This document shows positions 29,392 through 40,518 of a DNA stretch of 64,000 bases, one piece after another. The position numbers and the translations under genes were made by a program. Numbering within the stretch: the first letter of the stretch is position 1; the number at the start of each line of letters is the position of its first letter. A model generated the notes under the pieces. That model had not been told where the DNA came from and did no database searches. It saw nothing but the letters and a program-made list of their open reading frames with translations. The DNA is from Anaerostipes sp. (GTDB lineage Bacteria; Bacillota; Clostridia; Lachnospirales; Lachnospiraceae), in the NCBI GenBank assembly GCA_028704435.1, contig JAQWFL010000014.1:1-64000 (forward strand), written 5' to 3'.

Positions 29392-32300
29392 ATGAAGCAG
29401 AAAATTTTAATTGTGGAAGACAATAGAATTAATCAGGAAATTTTGACGAAAATACTTTGCGATGAATATGATATCATCAAAGCTTATGATGGAGAACAAG
29501 CATATGCATTGATTATAGAAATGTATCAAGAGATTTCTGCGGTTATTTTAGATTTAAGAATGCCTAAGATGGATGGAAAGACACTTCTGTCTCTATTATC
29601 TCAGAATTCAAAGTATGAAAATCTTCCCATTATTATAGCAACTGGAGATAGTAACCAGGAGATGGAAAGAGAGTGCCTGAAACTTGGAGCCTGGGACTTT
29701 GTCACCAAGCCTTATGATGCAGTGACACTAAAGTTGCGTCTTAGAAATACCATTGGACGAAGCCAGGTGCATTTGATACAGGAGATACATAGGCTTGCAG
29801 AGCGGGACGAGTTGACTGGATTATATAATCGTAGATTTTTTATGGAGCAGACAAGTAAGATGCTTCACCAATATAAGGATACGCAGTTTGTATTAATTCG
29901 AATGGATATTCGCAATTTTAGGCTGTACAATTCATCTTTTGGGAGTCAATTAGGGGATCAGTTATTGCAAAAAATTGCAAATGAAATCAGGCGTAGTTGC
30001 AATGTAATCCAAACATATGGACGGATGGAATCAGATGTTTTTTGCGTTTGTATTCCATATGTGAAAGAGACATTTTTAGATACTATTGAAGAGATAGAAG
30101 AAAAGGGGAAATCCCTATGTGAGAATTATGTTCTAAAGTTTTCTTTTGGTATCTATGTGATAGAAGATATTGACTATGATATGGAAAAAATTTGTTCCAA
30201 GGTAACAGAGGCAGCTAGAAAGTGTAAAGAAAACCTTCAGCAGCGTTATGTGTTTTACAGTGAAGATTTGGATTTAGAGGAGGAGCGAATTCAAAAAATT
30301 ACAAATGAGATGGAACAGGCAATAGAGGACAAACAGTTTCAGGTGTATTTACAACCAAAGTATGATATGAATACGGAACAGCCATGTGGTGCAGAAGCGC
30401 TAGTTCGATGGTTTCATCCAAACGAAGGGATGATTTCACCAGGAGAATTTATACCTGTTTATGAAAAAAATGGGCAGATTGTAGAATTAGATCATTATAT
30501 GTGGGAAAGTGTATGCCAACTACTTCGAAAATGGATAGATGAAGGGTTTAATGTATACCCAGTGTCTGTTAATGTCTCGAGAGTTAGCTTGTATCATCCA
30601 GATGTGGTAGAATATATTATAGGTCTGGTAGATAAGTATAAATTACCAAGAGAATTATTAAACCTAGAAATAACAGAAAGTGCATATATGTCAAATCCAG
30701 AGTTAATGCTTCAAACAGTCAGTGATTTGCGTAAACATGGATTTGTTATTATGATGGATGACTTTGGAAGTGGATATTCTTCTTTGAATACGTTAAAGGA
30801 TATGGAAGTAGATATTCTAAAGGTTGACATGAAGTTTCTGCCAGCTGGAACTGACAATGTAAAAAGTGAGAAGATTCTTGCTTCTGTCATTCGTATGGCT
30901 GGATGGCTGGGAATGCCTGTTGTTGTAGAAGGTGTGGAGACAAAGGATCAAAGAGATTTTGTTGACAGCATTGGATGTAATTATGTGCAGGGCTTTTATT
31001 ATGCAAGGCCAATGGCGGTAACCCAGTATGAGCAGTTGATTCAAAATCAGCTTCGATGGGAGGAAAGTTTAACTAGTAATACACAAGAAAAAATTTTTGA
31101 TACTATTTGGTCTTCTGATTCAGAGATGTTTTCTTTCTTTAAAAGTATCTTAGTGCCGTTTGCAATTATAGAATATGATGGAACTAATATTGATATGCTT
31201 CGAGTGAATCAGGCATATATTAATGAGATTGGATCGGACAATGTTTTAAATCATCAATTAAATCATAAAGAATTATTTAAACTTTGTACTACCATAGAGC
31301 AGACCATAGATACAAAAGATGGATCCGAATGTGAATGTTTGTTTGTGTTAGAAGATGGTTCTTGTCAATGGTATTTGATTCGCTTATTTTATCTTGGAGA
31401 GATAAAACAGGCTGGGCTTGTAAGTGCTACATTCTTAAATATAACCAGTGAAAAACTGTTAGAAAAAGAATTAAATATGGTATTTGAATCAATCAAAGAA
31501 GAATCAAAGAAGGAAAGTGTTTTGGTGATTGATGATTCTGAACTGAGCCAGGAACTAATCCAGAATGTTTTCCAAGGAGATTATAATGTGATACTTGCAT
31601 CCACGGGAGAAGAGGGATTAAATGTCTTAAGAGAAAAAGAGAAGGACATTGCATTGGTTCTCCTTGATATGATTATGCCACATATGGGTGGTCAGGAATT
31701 TCTGTCATATAAAAATCAAATAAAAGAAGTTGCTGATATACCAGTCATTGTAATCTCTGCACAGGATAATGAAGATATGCAGATTCATATGCTGGAAAAT
31801 GGAGTGAATGATTATGTCACGAAACCGTTTATTCCTGCAGTATTAAAGCAGCGTGTAAAAAATGTATTAGAATATAATAGTCGTTTCCGAAGCATGCTCT
31901 ATGAATATAGGAGTGTCAATGGGATACAAAAGAAGAACATATATGAAGCGGATAAGCAGGGGTATTCCGTTCAGCAGGTAAGAAGCATGTTTATATTTTT
32001 GTCAGATATTTTTGAAATTGTACGCCTTGTGGATCCAAGAGAAATGCTTGTTGTCCATATAAATGAAGAGGATACAATGGAAAAAAGACCTTATGACTGT
32101 TTTGATATATGGGGTAAAAAGCGTCGATGTGAAAACTGTTCTAGTTTATGTGCATTGAAAGGTGACTGCATGATTTCTAAATATGAGATGTTAGATGATG
32201 ATATTTTCTATGTAGTTTCTAAGCCTATTGTCATGAAGATAGATGAGGAACGTTCACAGGCATTTGTATTAGAGCTTATTAACCGTGTATCAGAAGACAC

Positions 32301-32835
32301 TACATTAGAACTACTAGGGAATGAATCTATTAAAGGAAAGTTAAAAGCTACAAGAGAAATGATTTATATGGATCCATTAACTAATGCATATAATCGAAGA
32401 TTTTTTGATGAGTTATTATTTTTAAAAAATGGAGAAGATAGGATTGCTCAAAAGGTTGGACTAATTATGATAGATATCCATAAGTTTAAACAGATTAATG
32501 ATTTGTTTGGGCATCAGACAGGAGACGGAGTGCTTCGAAGAGTAGTTCGAGTAATGAAAGAACAGTTGAGAGAATATGATTCCATCGTTAGATATGGTGG
32601 GGATGAATTTATTGTGATACTTACAAACTGTGATGAAAGCCAGATGCCAAAAATGATTGCAAGGTTGAGTAAGGCAATACAAACTGTGTATTATGGAACA
32701 AACGATAGAATGTCGGTGTATGCAGATTTTGGATATTCTTATACGGAAAGATTTGAGAAAAAGGAAGGAGTACTTGAAGGATTACTTAGAGAAGCTGACG
32801 AACATATGTATAAAAATAAAAACAGAAAGGGGTAG
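29392..32835 (+). CDS. REC - GGDEF(degenerate) - EAL - REC - GGDEF c-di-GMP signalling protein
   Basis: First GGDEF reads RMESDVF; EALVRW, LEITES, DDFGSGYSSL; second GGDEF RYGGDEFIV preceded by RxxD (REYD). Confidence 0.9.
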   Translation: MKQKILIVEDNRINQEILTKILCDEYDIIKAYDGEQAYALIIEMYQEISAVILDLRMPKMDGKTLLSLLSQNSKYENLPIIIATGDSNQEMERECLKLGAWDFVTKPYDAVTLKLRLRNTIGRSQVHLIQEIHRLAERDELTGLYNRRFFMEQTSKMLHQYKDTQFVLIRMDIRNFRLYNSSFGSQLGDQLLQKIANEIRRSCNVIQTYGRMESDVFCVCIPYVKETFLDTIEEIEEKGKSLCENYVLKFSFGIYVIEDIDYDMEKICSKVTEAARKCKENLQQRYVFYSEDLDLEEERIQKITNEMEQAIEDKQFQVYLQPKYDMNTEQPCGAEALVRWFHPNEGMISPGEFIPVYEKNGQIVELDHYMWESVCQLLRKWIDEGFNVYPVSVNVSRVSLYHPDVVEYIIGLVDKYKLPRELLNLEITESAYMSNPELMLQTVSDLRKHGFVIMMDDFGSGYSSLNTLKDMEVDILKVDMKFLPAGTDNVKSEKILASVIRMAGWLGMPVVVEGVETKDQRDFVDSIGCNYVQGFYYARPMAVTQYEQLIQNQLRWEESLTSNTQEKIFDTIWSSDSEMFSFFKSILVPFAIIEYDGTNIDMLRVNQAYINEIGSDNVLNHQLNHKELFKLCTTIEQTIDTKDGSECECLFVLEDGSCQWYLIRLFYLGEIKQAGLVSATFLNITSEKLLEKELNMVFESIKEESKKESVLVIDDSELSQELIQNVFQGDYNVILASTGEEGLNVLREKEKDIALVLLDMIMPHMGGQEFLSYKNQIKEVADIPVIVISAQDNEDMQIHMLENGVNDYVTKPFIPAVLKQRVKNVLEYNSRFRSMLYEYRSVNGIQKKNIYEADKQGYSVQQVRSMFIFLSDIFEIVRLVDPREMLVVHINEEDTMEKRPYDCFDIWGKKRRCENCSSLCALKGDCMISKYEMLDDDIFYVVSKPIVMKIDEERSQAFVLELINRVSEDTTLELLGNESIKGKLKATREMIYMDPLTNAYNRRFFDELLFLKNGEDRIAQKVGLIMIDIHKFKQINDLFGHQTGDGVLRRVVRVMKEQLREYDSIVRYGGDEFIVILTNCDESQMPKMIARLSKAIQTVYYGTNDRMSVYADFGYSYTERFEKKEGVLEGLLREADEHMYKNKNRKG

Positions 32836-32839
32836 AGAC

Positions 32840-35800
32840 ATGAGGAAATCAACGGTACTTGTAGTAGAAGATCAGATGATTAACCGAAAAGTTTTGGGAA
32901 AGATATTATCTGATACATACAATGTACTATATGCATCAGATGGAGAAAAATGCATGGAAGTATTATATGGACATGCCCCAGAGATTTCAGCCATTCTTCT
33001 TGATATTGTCATGCCTAAAATGGATGGTTTTGCGGTACTTAAAAAAGTTCAAAACGATCCTGTTTTATCTAAAATTCCTATTATTGTTTCCTCTGGGATT
33101 GACAAAGAGGAATCAGAGGTTCGTGCATTGAAGTTAGGAGCTCAAGATTTTATTTCAAAACCATATAAAGCAGATATTATAACACATCGATTAAACAATT
33201 TAATTCGTCTTCGTGAGTCTGCGGCATTGATTAATACCATGGAAAAAGATGAGTTGACTGGATTATATAACAAGCAGTTTTTTCTAAAAAGGGTTCGTGC
33301 AGTTTTAGATGAAAATCCAAATGGAGCATATGATATTATTTGTATTGATATTGAACGTTTTAAATTAATTAATGATACCTTTGGAATGGAAGTAGGTGAC
33401 AAATTATTAGTCCACATTGCTAACTTTTTAAGAGGATTAGATGGAGGAAGATATATTTGCAGTCATTTTGGTGCAGATGTATTCTATGTGCTGGTTTCAA
33501 GAAAAATGGCTTATTCTAATGCATTTTTTGAAGAGTGGATTAAAAAGATTAATGAATTTTCAATACAAGTTCAAATCAAATCGAAGTTTGGAATTTACCA
33601 GATTTACCAGACAGACCTTCCGGTAAATGGCATGTGTGATCGTGCATCTCTGGCAATTGACAATGTAAAAAGACAATACAATGAATTGTATTCAATTTAT
33701 GATGATGTAATTCGCCAAAAGATGTTAAATGAAAGAATGATTACAGATAGTATGCAAGAGGCTTTGAATACAGAGCAGTTTCATGTATATTATCAACCAA
33801 AGTATGAACTGGTCAGCGAGACGGTTGCAGGGGCAGAAGCTTTGGTTCGCTGGATTCATCCAAGCTTAGGTTTTATGAATCCAGATCAATTTATACCATT
33901 GTTCGAGAAAAATGGATTTATTACAAAATTAGATCAATATGTATGGGAGAAGACTTGTCAGGATATTCGTGAGAGAATCGATAGCGGTCTAAAACCGGTT
34001 GCTATTTCTGTAAACGTATCAAGGGTAGATATTTTCAGTATGAATATTGTAGATGTACTTACTAGTTTAGTTGAAAAATACAGAATACCCATTCCATATC
34101 TTCACTTGGAAATAACAGAAACAGTGTATACAGATGATCCAGAAAAGATTATTGAAGTGGTGAAAGAGCTTAGAAGTCTTGGATTTATTATTGAAATGGA
34201 CGACTTTGGAAGTGGATATTCTTCTTTGAATATGCTTGCGGAAATTCCCATTGATATTTTGAAACTGGACATGAGGTTTATAAAGAGTGAAAGTGAGAAT
34301 GCTTCAGGAAAAGGAATTTTAAGTTTTATCATTAGTCTTGCAAAATGGCTAGATCTTGCTGTCATTGCTGAAGGAGTTGAGACGAAGGAACAGATTGCAT
34401 CTTTAAAAACCATGGATTGTAATTATGTACAAGGCTATTATTATGCAAAGCCCATGCCAAAAAAAGACTTTATATCTTTGATGGAGAATACACCTTTGAC
34501 AGATATGAAGTCTACAAGTTCAACGAAAAAAAATCTATTAGATCTACAATCACATAGAGAAAGAAAAATTGGACGTGAAATGTTGATTGTGGATGATATT
34601 GACATAAATCGTACAGCACTTGCTGCTATGTTTGAAGATGAATATGATATTGTGGAAAAGGAAAATGGAAAAGAAGCCTTAGACTATTTGGGACGTAATT
34701 TTGAAAAGGTTGATATTGTTATGTTGGATTTATTAATGCCTGTTATGGATGGGTTTCAATGTTTAGAGCAAATCAGATTAAGTGAAATGACAAAGACTCT
34801 GCCTGTAATTATCACATCTCAGGGGGATATAGATGGAGAAACCAGAGCACTTGAAATGGGGGCTGATGATTTTATTTCCAAACCTTATAATGAAGAAATT
34901 ATTATGCATCGTGTTCATAATGTTATGGGAAATTACAAAATGAAGCGGGTTGAACTTGATAAAAAAATTATGAACAAAATAGAATCATTGGGCAGTTTTC
35001 TTCCGCTAAATAGTAAATTATCAAAAAAAGAGGATGTTTACCATGAAATAGAATGGCTTCGTAATTATTTTGATATTGTTCGGCTGGTAAACCCTGAAAA
35101 TGTTCATGTTTGTTTTAATCCAGACGATGATTTGTGTGAGAATAACGGATGTTTTTCTGTGTGGGGGAAACAAGAAAGATGTAGTAACTGTGTTTCTTTA
35201 CGAGCTTTAGAGGATAAAACAAGATACAATAAATTAGAATATTCTAAGGAGGGATTGTTTTTTGTTATTTCCCAGTATAAGCAGGTGGATGGAAAAGATT
35301 ATGTTGTGGAAATGGTAACGAAATTAGAAGATACTTATGTGGACAACATATTTCAAAGAGACTTGCTTTATATGAAATTAGATTCGCTGAATCAACAATT
35401 AGAGACGGATGAGTTGACAGGAGTGTATAATCGAAGACATATTCATCTTCACTTGGACCAATATATTTCTCAGGCAAGAAAAAATAAGATAAACTTAGGG
35501 GTTGCCATGGTAGATATGGATGGGTTAAAGGAAATCAATGATCGGCATGGACATTTGACGGGAGATTTGGTTATTAAGAGAACTGCAAATATATTAAAGA
35601 GTAATTTTGCTTCAAGCAAGGGCGATTTTGTTGCTAGATTTGGAGGAGATGAATTCTTAGTTGTATGTAGAGACATTGAGCAGGAAGTTTTTCAAAAGCG
35701 CATGAAAGAAGTTAGAGACTTAGTTAAGAAAGACCGCATGACATCCCAGGAAACAGGAGAACTAGTTTCCATGGGAATTAGTGCAGGGTGCGTTAGTTTA

Positions 35801-35905
35801 TATGAGTTTCCAAATGCAGATGCAACTGATTTAATCAAAATCGCAGATGAAAGACTGTATCAGGCAAAGCACTTGGGAAGGAATCAGGTTGTATTTAAAA
35901 GTTAA
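32840..35905 (+). CDS. REC - GGDEF(degenerate) - EAL - REC - GGDEF c-di-GMP signalling protein, tandem paralogue
   Basis: First GGDEF reads FGADVF; EALVRW, LEITET, DDFGSGYSSL; second GGDEF RFGGDEFLV; start MRKSTVLVVEDQ. Confidence 0.9.
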   Translation: MRKSTVLVVEDQMINRKVLGKILSDTYNVLYASDGEKCMEVLYGHAPEISAILLDIVMPKMDGFAVLKKVQNDPVLSKIPIIVSSGIDKEESEVRALKLGAQDFISKPYKADIITHRLNNLIRLRESAALINTMEKDELTGLYNKQFFLKRVRAVLDENPNGAYDIICIDIERFKLINDTFGMEVGDKLLVHIANFLRGLDGGRYICSHFGADVFYVLVSRKMAYSNAFFEEWIKKINEFSIQVQIKSKFGIYQIYQTDLPVNGMCDRASLAIDNVKRQYNELYSIYDDVIRQKMLNERMITDSMQEALNTEQFHVYYQPKYELVSETVAGAEALVRWIHPSLGFMNPDQFIPLFEKNGFITKLDQYVWEKTCQDIRERIDSGLKPVAISVNVSRVDIFSMNIVDVLTSLVEKYRIPIPYLHLEITETVYTDDPEKIIEVVKELRSLGFIIEMDDFGSGYSSLNMLAEIPIDILKLDMRFIKSESENASGKGILSFIISLAKWLDLAVIAEGVETKEQIASLKTMDCNYVQGYYYAKPMPKKDFISLMENTPLTDMKSTSSTKKNLLDLQSHRERKIGREMLIVDDIDINRTALAAMFEDEYDIVEKENGKEALDYLGRNFEKVDIVMLDLLMPVMDGFQCLEQIRLSEMTKTLPVIITSQGDIDGETRALEMGADDFISKPYNEEIIMHRVHNVMGNYKMKRVELDKKIMNKIESLGSFLPLNSKLSKKEDVYHEIEWLRNYFDIVRLVNPENVHVCFNPDDDLCENNGCFSVWGKQERCSNCVSLRALEDKTRYNKLEYSKEGLFFVISQYKQVDGKDYVVEMVTKLEDTYVDNIFQRDLLYMKLDSLNQQLETDELTGVYNRRHIHLHLDQYISQARKNKINLGVAMVDMDGLKEINDRHGHLTGDLVIKRTANILKSNFASSKGDFVARFGGDEFLVVCRDIEQEVFQKRMKEVRDLVKKDRMTSQETGELVSMGISAGCVSLYEFPNADATDLIKIADERLYQAKHLGRNQVVFKS

Positions 35906-37190
35906 GGATACTTCGATAATTTAAAATGACTTGAAGCATAGAACTTGTTAATAGACCTAGAAAATAACCATTGATTCCCAAAATAGGAACAACCGATATA
36001 ATAAAAACAATTCTTATGGATAAGGAAATCACATTGTGCAGCAATGTGATTTTTGTTTTTCCTAAACCGTTTAAAATACTTGATAATGTTCCTGAAACAT
36101 ACAAAAACGGGCAAAGAAATGACATGGAAACCAAAAATCTACCACAGTTTTGGTTGTGAAAAACCAGATTGCCAAGAGTGTTTCCAAACATGTGAAACAA
36201 TACGAAACTTGTTGTTCCAATGAAGATGGAAACACCAATGGACTTTGCTTCTAACTGGCGAAGCAAGTTCATATTTTGTTTTGCTAAAGTTTCTGACACC
36301 TTGGGAACAAGCATGGTTGAAAGGGCATTTGTAACGGTGGAAGGAAAAAGGATAAAAGGCAATGTCATTCCTGTAATAATACCATAAAGTTCAATAGCAT
36401 AATGTCCATTTTCATAGAACAAGGTAAAAGATAAAGGAATTAATATATTTTCAATGCTGGATAAAACAGTAACACATAAATTGTTACACGTTAAAGGGAT
36501 TCCTAAGTTTAATAAGCGGGAGAAATTATTGCTTTTCTCTTTTTTTTCATAGGAAGGAGTGTGAAAATGGTAAAAAGCTGCAACGGTAAAGATACAAGAA
36601 AGAATTTCTCCAATTACCATTCCTAAAACGGCAATCAAAGCAGGAACTGACAGCATAGAATAAAATGTAAGGGATATCACATAAATGCTTAACACTCTAA
36701 TAACTTGTTCTAAACAAAGTGAGATAGCAGAGATTCCTGGTTTTCCAAGTCCAGTAGAATAACTGTGAAAAGACCCTTTGATTCCAACAAAGGGAAGTGC
36801 AAGGAGTGCAACTCTAAGACAAATGATACAGCTTGTTTCATGTAAAAAAATCACACAGATAGGTTCTGCCAGAAATTCTACAATTACAACAAAGATAAGG
36901 CTTAGAAGGAGAGAAAATTTTAAGGTTTCGTTTAGCAGAAGATAGCTTTCTTTTTTTTTATGTTTTGCAATTAAGGAGGAAACTATTTTTGTAAGAGCAG
37001 TTTCAAATCCTTGAAAGCAAAAGGAAAATCCAACAAGATACACAGGAAAAATCAGTTGGTAAATTCCCATTTGATGTGCACCGATTAAATTTGACAAAAA
37101 AATTCGATTGCAAAATCCAATGCATCGAGAGAATAAACTTGAAATTGTTAGGATAATAGTTCCTTCTACAAATGGTCTGGAATGTTTCAT
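35895..37190 (-). CDS. Polysaccharide biosynthesis/flippase-family membrane protein (SpoVB/MviN-like)
   Basis: Multi-TM MATE-superfamily pattern (RFVEGT/ILTISSLFSRCIGFCNRIFLSNLIGAHQMGIYQL). Confidence 0.85.
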   Translation of the reverse strand: MKHSRPFVEGTIILTISSLFSRCIGFCNRIFLSNLIGAHQMGIYQLIFPVYLVGFSFCFQGFETALTKIVSSLIAKHKKKESYLLLNETLKFSLLLSLIFVVIVEFLAEPICVIFLHETSCIICLRVALLALPFVGIKGSFHSYSTGLGKPGISAISLCLEQVIRVLSIYVISLTFYSMLSVPALIAVLGMVIGEILSCIFTVAAFYHFHTPSYEKKEKSNNFSRLLNLGIPLTCNNLCVTVLSSIENILIPLSFTLFYENGHYAIELYGIITGMTLPFILFPSTVTNALSTMLVPKVSETLAKQNMNLLRQLEAKSIGVSIFIGTTSFVLFHMFGNTLGNLVFHNQNCGRFLVSMSFLCPFLYVSGTLSSILNGLGKTKITLLHNVISLSIRIVFIISVVPILGINGYFLGLLTSSMLQVILNYRSILNF

Positions 37191-37320
37191 TTTAAAGGCC
37201 CTTTTATGGTTTTTACATTGTATGAAAAGAAAAACTTTAATATGCATTGACAAGAGAAAAGGCAAATGTTATATTTGAAACACAATACCCGACCAATCAA
37301 GTAAGGATTAAGGTGAGGCA

Positions 37321-37779
37321 ATGAAATTATCAACAAAAGGAAGATACGGATTACGTGCGATTATTGATATTGCAGAGTATGGAGAAGCAGTGCCAGTATC
37401 CATAAGTGCTGTTTCAAAGCGTCAGGGAATTACTGTTCGATATTTAGAGCAATTGCTGCCCAAACTTCGAAAGGCAGGATTTATTCAGAGTATTCGAGGA
37501 GCTCAGGGCGGATATGTAATGGCAAAAGAAACCAATCAGATTTCAGTAGGTGATATTTTAAGAGCATTAGAAGGAGATCTGTTTTTAGTCGACTGTTACG
37601 AAGTGACAGGAGAAGGAGAGCAGTGTCAAGGTGCTAGATTCTGTGTTACAAAGACTGTCTGGAAGAAGATTAATGATAGCATTAAAGATACTGTAGACAA
37701 CATGTACTTATCCGATTTAGTGGAAGAAGCAAAAAGTGTACATCAAAGTGAGAGCAAGGAAAGGAAAGATTATGAGTAA
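37321..37779 (+). CDS. Rrf2-family transcriptional regulator (IscR/CymR-like)
   Basis: MKLSTKGRYGLRAIIDIAEYG; RQGITVRYLEQLLPKLRKAGFIQSIRGAQGGY. Confidence 0.95.
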   Translation: MKLSTKGRYGLRAIIDIAEYGEAVPVSISAVSKRQGITVRYLEQLLPKLRKAGFIQSIRGAQGGYVMAKETNQISVGDILRALEGDLFLVDCYEVTGEGEQCQGARFCVTKTVWKKINDSIKDTVDNMYLSDLVEEAKSVHQSESKERKDYE

Positions 37780-38950
37780 GGTTATTTATTTAGATCATGC
37801 AGCAACAACACCAGCAAGAAAAGAAGTTGTAGATGCCATGTTACCATATTTTACAGAAGATTTTTGGAATCCAGGAGGTGTTTATTCTCCAGCATCCAAA
37901 GCAAAAGAGGCAGTGACTCAGAGCAGAGATATCATTGCCAAGTCACTAGGAACAACAAGTGAGAATATTTATTTTACAGCAGGTGGTTCAGAATCAGATA
38001 ACTGGGCATTAAAAGAGACAGCACAGGCATACCAGTCAAAGGGAAAACATATTATCACAAGTAAGATTGAGCATCACGCAGTTTTGCACACCCTTGAATA
38101 TCTTGAAAATCAGGGATTTGATGTGACTTATTTAGACGTAGATGAGAACGGATTTGTGAGACTAGAAGAGCTAGAAGCAGCCATTCGACCAGATACTATT
38201 TTGATTACGATTATGTTTGCAAATAATGAGATTGGAACCATTGAACCAGTGAAAGAAATTGGTGAGATTGCAAAGAAACATGGGGTATTGTTTCATACAG
38301 ATGCTGTTCAGGCATATGGTCAGGTACCAATTGATGTAGATGAATATCATATTGATATGTTAAGTGCCAGTGGACATAAGTTAAATGGACCAAAAGGAAT
38401 TGGATTTTTATATATTCGCAAGGGATTGAAATTACGTTCCTTTGTTCATGGTGGAGCACAAGAAAGAAAAAGAAGAGCTGGAACAGAAAACGTGACAGGA
38501 ATTGTAGGGCTTGGAAAAGCAGTAGAGATTGCTTTTGCCACCATGGAAGAAAGAACCAAAAAAGAGATTGAACTTCGAGACAGCACAATCAAACGACTTC
38601 TTGCAGAGATTCCATACTGCAGATTAAATGGAGATAATGAGAAAAGACTTCCAAACAATATTAATATTAGTTTTCAGTTTATTGAGGGAGAATCATTACT
38701 TATTATGTTAGATATGCAGGGTATATGTGCATCTAGTGGATCTGCATGTACCTCAGGTTCTTTAGATCCATCTCATGTATTACTTGCCATTGGATTACCA
38801 CACGAGATTGCACATGGTTCTTTGCGTATGACTCTTGGAGAAGAGAATACAAAAGAGGATATGGATTTTGTAGTGGATCAATTAAAAGAAATTGTATCAA
38901 AATTAAGAGATATGTCACCGTTATACGAAGATTTTGTAAAGAAAATGTAA
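37772..38950 (+). CDS. nifS: Cysteine desulfurase
   Basis: VIYLDHAATTP; SASGHKLNGPKGIGFLY PLP Lys; CASSGSACTSGS active-site loop. Confidence 0.95.
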   Translation: MSKVIYLDHAATTPARKEVVDAMLPYFTEDFWNPGGVYSPASKAKEAVTQSRDIIAKSLGTTSENIYFTAGGSESDNWALKETAQAYQSKGKHIITSKIEHHAVLHTLEYLENQGFDVTYLDVDENGFVRLEELEAAIRPDTILITIMFANNEIGTIEPVKEIGEIAKKHGVLFHTDAVQAYGQVPIDVDEYHIDMLSASGHKLNGPKGIGFLYIRKGLKLRSFVHGGAQERKRRAGTENVTGIVGLGKAVEIAFATMEERTKKEIELRDSTIKRLLAEIPYCRLNGDNEKRLPNNINISFQFIEGESLLIMLDMQGICASSGSACTSGSLDPSHVLLAIGLPHEIAHGSLRMTLGEENTKEDMDFVVDQLKEIVSKLRDMSPLYEDFVKKM

Positions 38951-38968
38951 ACATAGGAGGAAATTATT

Positions 38969-39406
38969 ATGTACAGCGATAAAGTCATGGATCATTTTCA
39001 GAATCCAAGAAATGTTGGAGAAATCCAAAATGCAAGTGGAGTGGGAACTGTAGGAAACGCCAAATGTGGTGATATTATGAGAATCTATTTTGATATTGAT
39101 GACAATCAAATTATCAAAGATGTTAAATTTAAAACCTTTGGATGTGGAGCAGCCGTTGCAACAAGTAGTATGGCAACGGAACTTGTGAAAGGAAAGTCGG
39201 TGCAAGAGGCACTGGAAATCACCAATAAAGCAGTTATGGAAGCACTTGACGGATTACCACCAGTCAAGGTACACTGTTCTTTATTAGCAGAAGAAGCAAT
39301 CCATGCAGCACTTTGGGATTATGCCGAGAAAAACGGAATTAAGATTGAAGGTTTAAAGAAACCAAAGTCTGATATTGGAGAAGAAGAAATAGAAGAAGAT
39401 TATTAG
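38969..39406 (+). CDS. nifU: NifU/IscU Fe-S scaffold
   Basis: DHFQNPRNVGEI; GNAKCGDIMRIY; CGAAVATSSM; KVHCSLLAEEAI. Confidence 0.95.
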   Translation: MYSDKVMDHFQNPRNVGEIQNASGVGTVGNAKCGDIMRIYFDIDDNQIIKDVKFKTFGCGAAVATSSMATELVKGKSVQEALEITNKAVMEALDGLPPVKVHCSLLAEEAIHAALWDYAEKNGIKIEGLKKPKSDIGEEEIEEDY

Positions 39407-39447
39407 ATTGGAGTATTATCTCCTATCTAATATGACAGGAGGCACTG

Positions 39448-40518
39448 GTGAAAGAAAAAGTAGTTGTTGGAATGTCCGGAGGAGTTGACTCATCTGTGGC
39501 AGCCTATTTATTAAAAGAACAAGGATATGACGTAATTGGTGTTACCATGCAGATTTGGCAGGATGAAGAAGAAGCTGTCCTAGAAGAGAATGGAGGATGC
39601 TGTGGACTTTCTGCAGTAGATGATGCAAGAAGAGTCGCAGCATCACTTAATATTCCTTACTATGTTATGAACTTTAAGAAGGAATTTAAAGAGAATGTGA
39701 TTGATTATTTTATCAATGAATATCTAGAGGCGAGAACACCAAATCCATGTATTGCATGTAACCGTTATGTAAAGTGGGAATCTTTATTGAAGCGTTCCCT
39801 TGATATTGGAGCAGATTATATTGCTACAGGGCATTATGCCCGAGTTGTAAAGCTTGACAATGGACGTTATACCTTAAAGCGTTCCGCAACCTTAAAGAAG
39901 GATCAAACCTACGCTCTTTACAATTTGACACAGAATCAGCTGTCTAAAACCTTAATGCCAGTTGGTGAATATACAAAGGATGAGATTCGGGAAATTGCCC
40001 AGAAGATTGATTTGTATGTTGCCAATAAGCCAGATAGTCAGGATATTTGTTTTGTGGAAGATGATTATGGAAAGTTTATTGAAGAGGAAACAGGATACAA
40101 GGTTCCCAAGGGAAACTTTATTGATATGGATGGCAATGTCTTAGGACAGCACAAGGGAATTGTATACTATACTGTTGGACAAAGAAGAGGCCTTGGACTA
40201 TCATTAAAGCAAAGAGGGTTTGTTGTTGAAGTTCGTAAAGATACCAATGAAGTTGTCATTGGAACCAATGATGATTTAATGAAGAGCAGCCTCTACGGAA
40301 AAGATGTAAATCTTATGTCTATTGAAAAGTTGGATCGACCAATGAAAGTTATGGCAAAGGTAAGATACAATCACAGTGGAGACATGGCAACCATTGAGAT
40401 GGCAGGAGAAGACAGAATAAAAGTCACATTTGACCAGCCACAAAGGGCAATTACGCCAGGTCAGGCAGTTGTGTTCTATGACGAAGATTATGTGGTAGGA
40501 GGTGCAACCATTTTATGA
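39448..40518 (+). CDS. mnmA: tRNA-specific 2-thiouridylase
   Basis: [43 protein letters not shown] start after gacaggaggc. Confidence 0.95.
   Translation: MKEKVVVGMSGGVDSSVAAYLLKEQGYDVIGVTMQIWQDEEEAVLEENGGCCGLSAVDDARRVAASLNIPYYVMNFKKEFKENVIDYFINEYLEARTPNPCIACNRYVKWESLLKRSLDIGADYIATGHYARVVKLDNGRYTLKRSATLKKDQTYALYNLTQNQLSKTLMPVGEYTKDEIREIAQKIDLYVANKPDSQDICFVEDDYGKFIEEETGYKVPKGNFIDMDGNVLGQHKGIVYYTVGQRRGLGLSLKQRGFVVEVRKDTNEVVIGTNDDLMKSSLYGKDVNLMSIEKLDRPMKVMAKVRYNHSGDMATIEMAGEDRIKVTFDQPQRAITPGQAVVFYDEDYVVGGATIL

Noticed and set aside
37321-40518. Rrf2-nifS-nifU-mnmA block
   Set aside because: Ordinary conserved Firmicutes arrangement, not unusual
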